The notes under the pieces: generated by a model | Database searches by the model: none | What the model saw: only the letters and a program-made list of their open reading frames with translations | What the model was told of the DNA's origin: nothing | Shown: positions 18,732 through 27,718 of the stretch, in pieces | Position numbering within the stretch: position 1 is the first letter of the stretch | Layout of the letters: each line of letters opens with the position of its first letter | Program-made: the position numbers and the translations under genes | Assembly (NCBI GenBank): GCA_037178675.1 | Contig: JAYMGJ010000374.1 | Coordinates: 1 to 27,718, forward strand | DNA: 27,718 nt | Direction: 5' to 3' | Origin: Scleroderma bovista | Taxonomy: Eukaryota > Basidiomycota > Agaricomycetes > Boletales > Sclerodermataceae

Positions 18732-21700
18732 CTATTCAATGTCTTGCCCTGTGTCCGCGTCATCATTGTCTGCCTCACGGTACACGCTGTAAGGTACCCC
18801 CCAGTTAGATATGTCGTACCCAGGATGCTCCATCATACAATAGACTTCCTGCTCCGCGCCTGATGGCAAAACCATCCACCGAGGGATCATCACAATCATG
18901 CCAGTGATTTGCTTGACGTGGATGACCGAGATCGTGTCCGTTAGTTGCGAGGCCAGCACGACGTGATTGGAGCGTTGAAGCAGCTCAGGATCTGGTGCAG
19001 AATATATTCGGACCAGGGCCACGTCGGCAAACTCAACGTTCTCGTCTGCGTCCACAATGGCCAGCCTAGTGAAGTACTGGACTTCTCCGCATCAAGTGAC
19101 TTCTTCATCAAGAAACTATGCCAAGTCCTTGTCAGGGATGTGGCTGCATGCAAGAATCAAACTTACTTTGACATTGTGTGAGATGCGGATTTGCTCTGGA
19201 AGCCAAAGCGTCTCCCTCCAAGCAGAGTGGGCGATCTGGCCATTTGGTAGGCGCAGTCGGGCCCACTTCTTGATATGCGGTAAGACATGTTCAGGGCTGA
19301 GAAAGTGTGAGATGGCAGTGGCTTCGTCACCACAGGGGATGACCGCATTCTTGGCACGTTTGTGAAGCAAGACGTATCCATTGCCGATGTCGACTGACCC
19401 ATATGGCAGTCCAGTATTTGAGTCATCAAGTTCCGGCATGACGCTGAGGAGCGAGTTGACCTGGCACCACTGCACGCCCTTGTGGGATAAATTGGCGAAT
19501 GGTTTGGATGGCTGTCGAATTTGCTCGCCAAGATTGCCGATTGTGCATTCCATGGTCCATTGGGCATAGCATATTGGTGGCCCTTTGTGGATAGCCTCTG
19601 AGACGAGGTGGATGACTTGGTGCACACATGGCCAGACGAAGTGGATGCGGGATTCACGTAACTTGTAATAGATGAGTTCGAACTCGTGCTCCCAGCTGCA
19701 CAGCAGAGCATGGGCATCGAGGAGCTCCTCCTTTGTTAACGAGCTTTGGCACATGATTTGGAATCCGCGCACAAGTTTGCAGTAGTTAGCCCAGTATTCC
19801 ATCGGCAGAATGTTGTAGAGTAGGATGGGAGCAAGGCTGAAAATGTACAGCTGGAACTCCCAGGTCTTGTACTGGGTATTGATCTTCTCGGCAATGTTTC
19901 GAGGCTTGCAATCATACAAGCTGGGTAGAAAGCAGCCAGCATGCTCGACCGTGCTGCCATGCGTGCGCCAGACGTCTTCGTTCGACAGAACAGCCCATGG
20001 CCAGTCAGCTGGGTCATCGTCAACAGCGTGATCGAGGGTACCATGCCAAAGTGAGATGAGAAGGTTGCTGATGTTTCCCGCAAGGTGCATGATGTCTGTT
20101 GTCATACATAAAGGCACGCCGAGGGATCGCAAGGGCCAGAGTGTGAGAATGAGCGGGGGTTTGGTGAGACCTGTTTCTGTCTTCCTTTTGTCCCATTGAG
20201 TTTGATTGGGTGCAGCAATGATGGTCTGGAGATGGGCAGCATACTTGCCACATCCACCAAGCAGGAGCTTGAAGACGTCAATGTCAGGGTGATCACTGCC
20301 TCGGGGACAATGGTCGCAAGGCTTGAGTAATGCTGGATAATAATGCTTGCCATTTGTTTTGCGTCTGCTGATAGTGCCACAATACATATGACAGCCGTTC
20401 TTGCCGCTGTGACCGACCATGCCATTCCAGTAGACAAGGCCAGGTCTGTCTGCAGTCGTAAATATAAGATATATATCAGAGAGGTAGCAGGAATCTGTAC
20501 GGGCATTCCAGATGGGGAGTCCTTTGGCTTGCAGCGCAGCGAGGTGGTGGATACCTGGAAAGAGAAAAGAGTCGACGTTTTTGGGCTTGTTGGGGCCAGG
20601 AATAAAGCCGCCTGGGCAAACGTGAAGTTTGTGATAGCGTTTGTCCAGGGGTAGGTTGATGATGATCCATATGTAGATCCAGCAGTCAGATTCTTTGCTA
20701 TCATATAACTGGGCTCCGTTGAGTGAGACCATGACAACGATGTCATGAGACTTGATGTCACCATCAAGGACGGCCCCGAGATAGTCCCAGCCCATGGCAA
20801 TATCGTTGACAACGGGGATGCCACCCATCTCCCGTATCTGCTGTAAAACCTCTTCTGTCCGTTGATGTAGGTAGTCCATATCTATCGCACTGTCTTTGTT
20901 CTGGTATAGAGCTTGGAGCTGGGGACTGATAGGGATGGTGGTGAATGTTTGCGTGGCGATCTTAGACCGCCCATGGGTTCCCTGCAGCCTTTCCTCCTTC
21001 CAGCGGGATGTGCTGCATGTCAGGCATGTATCGAGATGGGTAAATGGACCAGTATACGTGATGCATGTGTTGCGGCACATGTCATGTTCAATAGACACGA
21101 CACCGGTGTATGAAGCAATGAACTTCTTGACATTGTAAAAGCTCAAGATATTGTCTGCACCGAGGGAGCCATTAAAGGCATTCCTTGCTGCCCAACAAAC
21201 ACGGTTGTATGCATCTTGAGAGGTATTTTTGAGCGCAAGATACGCTGCTATTGAGAAGTGCGTGCCTGGATTTTTGATGGGATCGATTGCATGAGGGGGA
21301 TTCTGTAACTGCTGGAGAGCATCTGTGCCAAGGCGGGCAACTGGATCGTTGAGTGAGGCATTCTTGAGAGCCACTATGAAGTCCATGGTGTGGCACATGG
21401 AGGGAAGGACAGCTGCGGCTGCTAAAGCTGCAATGTCAACAATAGGACATTGCCTTTGTTGATACTCTATGTTGGTGTGCGGGATATCAACACGATCCCC
21501 TGGAAGTGGCCGTGGTGGATGGTCGGGTGTGCGTGGTGGTTCCTACAGCATGCATTGGTGAGAGCAAGAGGCAGCCAGTAGACGACGTACCTCATCCCCT
21601 GGAAGTGGCCGCGGTGGATGGTTGGGTGTGCGTGGCGGTTCCTACAGCATGCGTTAGTGTGAGAGCGAGAGGCAGCCAGTAGACGACATACCTCATCCCC

Positions 21701-22699
21701 TGGAAGTGGCTGCGGTGGATGGTTGGGTGTGCATGGCGGTTCCTACAGCATGCGTTAGTGTGAGAGCGAGAGGCAGCCAGTAGACGACATACCTCGTCCC
21801 CTGGAAGTGGCCGCGGTGGATGGTTGGGTGTGTGTGGCGGTTCCTACAGCATGCGTTAGTGAGAGCGGGAGGCAGCCAGTAGCCGACGCACCTCGTCCCC
21901 TGGAAGTGGCTGTGGTAGATGGTTGGGTGTGCGTGGCGGTTCCTACAGCATGCGTTAGTGTGAGAGCGAGAGGCAGCCAGTAGACGACGTACCTCGTCCC
22001 CTGGAAGTGGCTGTGGTAGATGGTCGGGTGTGCGTGGCGGTTCGTACAGCATGCGTTAGTGTGAGAGCGAGAGGCAGCCAGTAGCCGATGCACCTCGTCC
22101 CTTGGGGGCGTCTGCGGTGGATGGTCGGGTGTGTGGCGGTTCCTACAGCATGCATTAGTGTGAGAGCGAGAGGCAGCCAGTAGACGACGTACCTCATTGT
22201 AATCGTTCCGTGGAGGCATCGGGGGTGGATGGCTAGGTGTTCCTGGCGGTTCCTACAACAGATGTCAGTACAAACAGGAAAATACCTGCTGGTAGGGCAA
22301 CGCACCTCAAAACGGTCCTCTAAGGGTGTTTGAGGTGGACGATCAGGCGTTCCTGGGGGTTCCTACAATAGATACCATAATCTCGATGTTAGTATCACAG
22401 TAAACAGAATGGAAATGACTCACGATGTTCTGGATATGAGCACGTTTGCGACGTCCCACATGCTGGCAAGTGTCCTCAAGCCGTCTTTTGACCATGGCTT
22501 GGATGGTGGCTGCACAGGTGGTATGGACAGTCGGTCGGTCTGCTCTGGAAGCTCATAGACGTTGCTTCTCTTCCTCAGTCTCGGCTTCTTCGATATGGTG
22601 GTACCATGTTGCTTTCGAGACTGAATGGGGGCGTCCGAAGTTATGCTTGAGACAGAGACATACGTATTCCAGTGGCTGTCGGGCTGCACTCGAAGCCAT
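18732..22699 (-). pseudogene. TNP2-type transposase (CACTA/EnSpm-like), multi-exon, disabled
   Basis: Model: ATG 22697-22699; exons 22424-22699, 22306-22362, 22193-22252, six 49-51 nt repeat exons between 22142 and 21591, a large exon 19167-21542, a 51-nt intron 19116-19166, and last exon 18732-19115 ending TAG. The N-terminus has CLCLKHNFGRP and the CQHVGRRKRAHIQ segment; the large exon has the Transposase_21 core: NGAQLY then KESDCWIYIW (about 20670-20725), HVCPGGFIPGPNKPKNVDSF, and MTTDIMHLAGN (about 20080-20110). The C-terminal exon has a FADVALVRIYSAPDPELL-type tail. Lesions: TGA 22553-22555, a 49-nt exon, a lost acceptor at 22044, TGA 19092-19094, and Asn replacing the usual Asp before GAQLY. 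It would bind the TIRs and cut and paste the element. Confidence 0.88.
21495..22192 (-). repeat. Tandem exon-intron repeat array within TNP2
   Basis: Seven units of about 99-102 bp. On the minus strand each unit is an exon of 51 nt encoding variants of EPPRTPDHPPRPLPGDE, followed by an intron of 48-50 nt beginning GTACGT, GTATGT or GTGCRT, usually with CACTAAC as branch point and ending TGTAG. Exons: 21591-21641, 21692-21742, 21793-21843, 21892-21942, 21993-22043 and 22094-22142, plus the first 48 nt of the large exon (21495-21542). Introns: 21543-21590, 21642-21691, 21743-21792, 21844-21891, 21943-21992, 22044-22093 and 22143-22192. Exons 22193-22252 and 22306-22362 are diverged relatives with the same EPPGTP start. 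The exon phase is 0, so copy number can change without shifting the frame. Confidence 0.85.
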
Positions 22700-22914
22700 G
22701 GGCGAAGACCTGGTGGACGTGGAAAGGGATGGGGAAGAGGGCAATGCAGAGTGTGTACCACTGTAGTGTGTCGTGCGTAGTCACTGTGTGTGTCTGCTGC
22801 GTACGCTGCGTAGTGTAAACGATGCAATCGATCTACGTATCGCAGCACACGGCGCAGCCCAAAAAGGAAGGTGTAATATTCAGGAGAGATCTTGTCATAT
22901 TTTTCATGTTGATT
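22700..22914 (-). promoter_or_regulatory. Region between TNP2 start and right TIR
   Basis: 215 bp between the chosen transposase start and the TIR; it must hold the TNP2 promoter if the model is right. No clear TATA box was identified. It includes short cgtagtgtg / gtagtgtaaacg words. A longer open frame here (to about 22848) is out of register with the TNP2 motifs. Confidence 0.4.
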
Positions 22915-22965
22915 TTATATCTCATCATACCACGTCACACCAGGTGATAACCAGTTCTCACTGGG
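22915..22965 (-). repeat. Right terminal inverted repeat
   Basis: On the minus strand it starts CCCAGTGAGAACTGG at 22965. The first 27 bp are identical to the left TIR, with transitions only in the next 24 bp. Confidence 0.8.
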
Positions 22966-22972
22966 CTTGATG
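22966..22972 (+). repeat. Right putative target-site duplication CTTGATG
   Basis: Exact copy of 8973-8979, directly outside the right TIR. Confidence 0.7.
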
Positions 22973-23506
22973 CCTTTCTCAAGCTGCAGCTGTGTTAATA
23001 CATGCCGCATTGATTGTTCCCCGAGAGATGGCAGTGCTAGATGAGCCGGTGCTGGCAGGCTGCTCACTTTGAAATCACTTTCTATAACTGAGGCTCCTTG
23101 TTAAACACAAGCATGTCAGATCACATGCCATGGGATAGACAAACTCCAAAATAAGGCGACTGCAAAGCCCAATCATAATGCCAATCCGAGATCCCTTGTT
23201 ATTGTGATGGGACAATGCACTGTGACAGCCAATCACAAGCAATAGAAACGCGGCCACCATGCAATATGAAATGCGGCAGTGTGGTTCATTAGCCGAATTG
23301 TCAGGACAATGATTGGTCGGACTTGTGGCTGAATTATTAACCTATATTTGATTTAGTCCACTTTGGTGTGCGACCACAATGCAAACATGTTGTGGTGTGA
23401 AATACTTATATAATACATTGAACATCCTCCAGGCTGCACGGCAATTGGACCCAGTTCTTCCTCTCCTCAACCACTGCTTTACCATTTCCACATCCTTACA
23501 GTCTAT
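22973..23506 (+). promoter_or_regulatory. Upstream region of the zinc-cluster-like gene, with TATA box
   Basis: No gene seen. TATATAA at 23407-23413 lies about 95 bp before the ATG at 23507, followed by a pyrimidine-rich stretch (ttcttcctctcctc, 23455-23468) typical of fungal promoters. Confidence 0.5.
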
Positions 23507-25454
23507 ATGGCAACTTCAGAAGGTTCTCAGTTCGTCTCCACCTCATCCATTCAAGAGGACGTGTCAACGGCTACGTCCCTCACTGCAGAAGAAGTCGTCG
23601 CCCAGGCCACTGAAATAATTCAAGGCCGGATTGATGGCTTGAGAAGCACACGGGAGAAGGGTGTATGGTCGGAAGCAGTGTCAACTATCTGGACCCAGGT
23701 GGTGCATGGAAATTTTATCTGCAATCAATCAACTCACTGATTAGGATATGATAGCGTCGGGTCGAGAATGTCCTGCAGGACTTACCTGCAGGATTCATTA
23801 TACCGACTATCATCATTGCTGCCGACCAGTTTATGGAGGCGCCAGAGGTGATCCTGTCGACAGGGAAGTGGCCTCACTTCCTGGACATCGTTAACGCCAC
23901 CAACCACAATATCTGGGACCATCCCTGGTTCTAACTAGGCAAGCTGCAGAAGAAGGTGGACAAGGGAAAGAGGAGAGCAGTAGAGCTGTCGGGGAGCAAT
24001 GCAGTGGCAGGACCATTGGGGGTAAAGGAGACAGAGGTGCAAGGCAGTCATGGCCAAGTAGGTGAGCCCAGCGAAACTGAGGACTCACAAGCAGTGCCAG
24101 AAGGAAGTGGTGCCATCAAGGATGATGAAGCGCCTAGGGGCCACAGTCACAGTCGCAAGCTGAGGAAGTGTGCCCAATCGGTTGCAACGATCAACAGTGA
24201 CGGTGATGATGAAGAAGGCTCATCGCAACCATGGCCAAAGCGACCAAGGCCAAACGTTCGTGACATGCAGACACCAGATGCAGGCTATGAGTGGGTGGAT
24301 GACAAGGATCGGTGCATCAAGTGCGTACAGTGGGATCAACGGTGCGCAGCGAACCCAGGCCGTGCTTGCTGGCAATGCTGTTGCAGCAAGATTGCATGCA
24401 GCATGATGACAGCAGTCAGAGCAAGGTCAAGGTCGTGCTCACAAGCACCGAGGAAACCGGCACCATGTCAGCACTCACCATCTGAGCCCTCAACGCTCAA
24501 TCGAGGAAGATCACAGTGTTCAAAAAGGCAATGTCAGACCCCGGCACCAGTGGCGGCCAATCCGCCCAGGAAACAAGGTAAGTCATTCATTATTCAAACC
24601 ATTTAATATCATTTCTATCGATATTCCATGCAGTTTTTGATGGGGTACTGATCAATACTCCAGCATGGCTAGGGAAGACATCGAGGACGGCAAGTCCATT
24701 GTCAACAGCCCCTGGCAGTGGCACGAACCCTCCCACAACACCGGGAGACAGTACAAATACCTCCAATGTACAAGATCTCGAGGAGGAGGTTGTCCATTTG
24801 AGGGAAAAGCAGGCCGAAACGGAGTGAAAGGTGGATGAAGCAAATGACAGGTTGGCTGTCGCACTCGGAGAAGTCACCAGCTTACGGCAGGTGGTTGAAG
24901 CGATGCGGGAAAAGATGTTCCCAACACCATCCCACCTTCAATGTCCGGCATCACGGCTGGCATTCGCACCGACAGAGCCAGCATCTGACTCAACATGTGC
25001 CGAGGTCTCGCAGTGCACTCACCCCAGTCCGCCAAGCCCGTTGGCACTAGCACCTACCACTGTGCTGGAAGAAATGGCATCATCCGGCAATCCATCCTGG
25101 CATGGCTCGAACGAGCCAACCGGCACCCACAATGCCTCAAGTCTTGAGGTGGCAACTCCAGGCTTGGTCGATGAAAGGGGTGCCAGCAAGCCAACCGGTG
25201 ATAGCTACGACTGGGCCCCACCAAACGGTAAGTCTGTCAATTACCAAGCTATGTGCTACTGATCACAACATTGTGTTGTTGACACAGTGATTTGTGATGA
25301 AGTGCCCACAACAATGGAGACCGGCAATATTCCGGCAATCAAGGTCAGCCCGCCAGAAGATGGAGATGTTGGGATGCCGGCATCCAATATGGAGATTGGG
25401 AGTTCCGATGCCGATGGCAGGCACGATGCCAGTGTGCAAATGCAAACGGACTAA
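23507..25454 (+). pseudogene. Four-exon Zn2Cys6-like, coiled-coil protein, two premature stops
   Basis: Exons 23507-23698, 23755-24577, 24634-25227 and 25288-25454 join to 1776 nt (591 codons plus TAA) with consistent phases. The first donor is a weak GTGGTG. The protein has an N-terminal helical region, a basic patch (KKVDKGKRRAVE), an acidic linker, then a cysteine cluster CIKCVQWDQRC...ACWQCCCSKIACS whose spacing C-x2-C-x6-C-x7-C-x2-C-x6-C fits the fungal binuclear Zn2Cys6 pattern. After it come Arg/Ser-rich and Pro-rich stretches and a coiled coil (LEEEVVHLREKQ...AMREKM, about 24770-24915). TAA at 23932-23934 and TGA at 24825-24827 interrupt it; the TGA would be Arg as CGA. DNA binding is inferred from the cluster only. 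The cluster is central, not N-terminal as in classic regulators. Confidence 0.7.
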
Positions 25455-25955
25455 TTTTCTTTTATCATACCTACATCTTTTGTACAATTTCCGATTCCTA
25501 TTCCATGTATACCATATATATTGCATTGTAAAGTATATTTATGGATGTAGAGTTGTCCTTGTGAATCATTGACGCAGCCTGTGAACTCTGTCAGAGACAT
25601 GCCAGTAATGGTCTCAACCACAGCCATGAACACATTGCCAATATGTCGCTGGCACATGCAAGATTTACCTGTGGAGTAATTTTTCAACATCACTGATATA
25701 CATGAATACCAAGAGGAGGCTAGATATGTCCTGCAGATGTAACTAAAATTGCTGTGTATGGCGGCATCAAGTATTGGAAGGAGCAACATAATTGGCAGAA
25801 CATACAAGGGTGAACATCCACTCAGCACTGCATCGGCACATACATATGGCATACAATCGGCACAACCACCAGCAGCATTACATCCACACCGCTGGAACAC
25901 ACCATCAGCATAACATTGGCACTTGCAAACCATTGGCACAAGACACTATTGGCAC
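25455..25955. repeat. Non-coding, with loose minisatellite units and copy 1 of a dispersed segment
   Basis: After the gene end there is AT-rich sequence, then 25647-25790, which resembles 26210-26325 (shared atgcaagatttacct, ggagtaatt, ctgatatacat, ggcatcaagtattg/ggcagcattaggtattg). From about 25793 irregular ggcacaac/ggcacata units begin. Confidence 0.65.
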
Positions 25956-26184
25956 GGCACAACATAGGATCGGCACAACATAACATCGGCACAACATAGG
26001 ATCGGCACAACATAGGATCGGCACAACATAGGATCGGCGCAACATAATATCGGCACAACATAGGATCGGCGCAACATAATATCGGCACAACATAGGATCG
26101 GTGCAACATAATATCGGCACAACATACTATCGGCACATCACACTATCGACACAGCACACTATCGACACAGCACACTATTGGCAC
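25956..26184. repeat. 16-bp minisatellite, about 14 units
   Basis: Unit GGCACAACATAGGATC alternating with GGCACAACATAATATC; the last units drift to GACACAGCACACTATC. Units are contiguous, without unique spacers. The core is shared with the 8.0-kb minisatellite. Confidence 0.92.
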
Positions 26185-26590
26185 TATGTACATACTATCC
26201 CAATCTCTTGCCAGCAAATGCAAGATTTACCTCTGGAGTAATTCTTCGATGTTACTGATATACATAAATAGCAAGAGTATATATAATTGCCGTGGATGGC
26301 AGCATTAGGTATTGATAGGGGTAACATACTGTAATCAGCACAGCATTCCATTGGCACATGCATACGGTAGACAGTCGGCACACACCCCAGTGGCAGGACA
26401 TACATTCGTAATACAATCGGCACTTGTATAACATTGGCACTTGCCCACTATCAGCACTACACAACTATGCCAATCTTTCCAGTGGTGAGATAGATGAACT
26501 ATATATGGAAACCATTATTATATAATCATTCAATTGTGATTTCCATTCCACGTCAATTCCATCTTGTCAACTTGCATCTTTGCTACCGCC
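26185..26590. repeat. Second dispersed segment and degenerate minisatellite, non-coding
   Basis: 26210-26325 is a diverged copy of 25647-25790; 26330-26460 has loose ggcac-type units (cagtcggcacacacc, caatcggcacttg). 26465-26590 is unique AT-rich sequence that probably holds the promoter of the next gene (ctatatatgg at 26500). Confidence 0.6.
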
Positions 26591-27718
26591 ATGCCACCTA
26601 AGTCTGTCAGATTTGATAGCTCAAGTCCGCAGAAATTGAGTGAGTAATTTCTCTCCTCTGAGCTGATCTGCATGACATCATTATCAGCCATTCCTGCACT
26701 GCCAGTGTGGCACCCACCTCCATCCATTGTCGACAAACACCTGCCATCAAGCATGGACTGGATGCCACCCTCTCCCCCACGCCATGGGATGTGCACAGGT
26801 GAAATGAGCGCAAATGTGTCTGTGAGGAACAAGGATGCAATGTCTGTGGACAGCAACAGACAAGCAACAGCGGCAAACGATCAGTTACCGGCCCCCTTGC
26901 AATCAGCTCCAATCAACCTCCCTGGCCCCTCAGCACATGAGATGCATGCAGCAACCCCCACAACTAGATCCCAGGCTTGGATGCCACCATCTCTTCCAAT
27001 GGCTGCAGGTCCATCCAATGTGCCATCTACCCTCACCATTCGGTCACAGGCGTCAATGCCACCCCCGGCAGCAATGCCAACTACCCCATTGGTTTGGCCA
27101 TCATCCCAAGGGACCCAACCGCAAGCATGGATGCCACCGTCACCATCCCCCACGATGGCTGCATGGATCCCGCCCTCTCCAGTGCACGTGCCACATATTG
27201 GGACGTCATCACCATCCAGCCCGGCATCACCATCCAGCCTGGCATCGCCATCCAGCCTGGCATCGCCATCCAGCCCAGCATCACCATCCAGCCCAGCATC
27301 AAGCCAGCTGATTCCCACCTCCCCAATGGAGGCAGAATCATCTCCTGAGGCTGCATCTGGATCGCATGCATGATTCCGGGAACACGTGCATGCAGATGAT
27401 GGTAAGTCAGTATTACTGCGGGAATTATGTGTATTTAACAATCATCCAGTGGATTATTTTGAAATGGTGGACAGGATTAACGCATTGCATGAGCATTTGG
27501 ATCCATTCATGAATGATGTGCTTTCATGTAAGTCTCTCTTGGGCTTCATCCATAGTACCAGTTGATCAGTTGTCATCTAGTGGCCTCTGCAAGGCAAGTT
27601 GCTACATCCGTCCCTCCTAGGCACTTGCCCGACCTACTCCCACTCGATGCCGGCCTTGACCACCCTATGATCGCGGCCTACATTCATTACGCAAATATGT
27701 TGCTCGACACTGCCAGGC
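26591..27718 (+). pseudogene. Pro/Ser-rich multi-exon hypothetical gene, 5' part, one TGA
   Basis: Start ATG 26591 (MPPKSVRFDSSSPQKL). Exons 26591-26639, 26688-27401, 27450-27527 and 27581 to the window edge, with introns of 48, 48 and 53 nt (GTGAGT/GTAAGT donors) and consistent phases. Exon 2 encodes a long disordered region with repeated RSQAWMPPS / QPQAWMPPS motifs and a (SPSSPA)n tract. The later exons look folded (VDYFEMVDRINALHEHLDPF; DHPMIAAYIHYANMLLDTA). TGA at 27371-27373 ends the frame at the close of the disordered region; CGA would give Arg and continue into exon 3. The gene runs out of the window and no domain was recognised. Confidence 0.6.
27209..27303 (+). repeat. 18-bp coding minisatellite (SPSSPA/SPSSLA)
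   Basis: About five units of catcaccatccagcccgg with few changes (cgccatccagcctgg). The unit is a multiple of three and keeps the frame. Confidence 0.85.

Larger units (their letters stand above)
8980..22965. mobile_element. Large TIR DNA transposon (TNP2/CACTA-like) with three genes and a nested copia
   Basis: Terminal inverted repeats at 8980-9030 and 22915-22965 both read CCCAGTGAGAACTGG inward. They are identical for 27 bp and then differ by about six transitions over the next 24 bp. The 7 bp CTTGATG lies directly outside both ends (8973-8979 and 22966-22972), as a target-site duplication would. Inside are a TNP2 transposase gene, gene B and gene A. A 5.9-kb copia insertion lies in gene A, so the original length was about 8.0 kb. 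Classic CACTA elements end in CACTA/CACTG and make 3-bp duplications, so the ends here are unusual for the transposase type. Gene content and boundaries are seen; treating it as one mobile unit is inference. Confidence 0.75.

Noticed and set aside
22420..22848. 142-codon minus-strand frame at the TNP2 5' end
   Set aside because: Wrong frame: the TNP2 motifs (CLCLKHNFGRP, CQHVGRRKRAH) and the phase into exon 22306-22362 require another frame, broken by one TGA.
8980..22965. KDZ-type transposon with a TET/JBP gene
   Set aside because: The transposase has TNP2 motifs (GAQLY, SDCWIY, GGFIPGPNKPK), and neither gene A nor gene B shows the iron/2-oxoglutarate motifs of TET/JBP.
25822..26136. Cys-rich frames (ILCCAD/PMLCR units) over the 16-bp minisatellite
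   Set aside because: Repeat translation in alternative frames; the array is not a coding exon.
25956..26184. CRISPR-like array
   Set aside because: Units are contiguous with no unique spacers, and the genome is eukaryotic with spliceosomal introns.
1886..27373. TGA reassigned to Arg or recoded, since intact genes end mainly in TAA or TAG
   Set aside because: Copia gag ends in TGA, the LTR differences show the same CpG transitions in non-coding DNA, and no such nuclear code is known in basidiomycetes. DNA-level CpG decay explains everything; RNA data could still test it.

Overview
The window looks like transposon-rich DNA from a filamentous basidiomycete, most likely an agaricomycete. The evidence is many 45-60 nt spliceosomal introns with GTRNGT donors and CTAAC/CTGAC branch points, Ty3/gypsy and Ty1/copia elements of fungal type, a TNP2-type (CACTA/EnSpm-like) transposase, and large amounts of degenerate satellite. 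I saw no rRNA, tRNA or housekeeping gene. The species cannot be named from the sequence.

Layout. 1-3544 is the 5' part of a minus-strand Ty3/gypsy element (LTR, gag, a poly-A slippery site, then protease and reverse transcriptase running off the left edge). 3545-8980 is non-coding: a satellite array, an LTR remnant inside it, a 17-bp minisatellite and three inverted repeats. 8980-22965 appears to be one large DNA transposon, bounded by about 51-bp terminal inverted repeats and a 7-bp direct repeat (CTTGATG). It carries gene A (minus, 9509-17636), gene B (plus, 17764-18634, intact) and a TNP2 transposase gene (minus, 18732-22699). A complete Ty1/copia element (10728-16666, 5-bp target duplication TCTTC) sits inside an exon of gene A; without it the DNA transposon would be about 8.0 kb. 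To the right lie a broken four-exon zinc-cluster-like gene (23507-25454), a second minisatellite region (25.6-26.5 kb) and the start of another multi-exon gene (26591 to the edge).

Two themes stand out. First, the TNP2 gene contains a tandem array whose ~101-bp unit is a complete mini-gene segment: a 51-nt in-frame exon encoding a proline-rich 17-mer plus a 48-50 nt intron with its own donor, branch point and acceptor. Second, almost every disabled reading frame is disabled in the same way: twelve in-frame TGA codons sit where CGA would restore the frame, nine of ten differences between the copia LTRs are CpG to TpG/CpA transitions, and two probable catalytic Asp codons have become Asn by the same change. 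This fits long-term CpG methylation and deamination of transposons. Gene B is the only multi-exon gene in the window that reads through without a lesion.

All coordinates and splice models were worked out by hand from the sequence. Family names come from motif recognition, not from searches.
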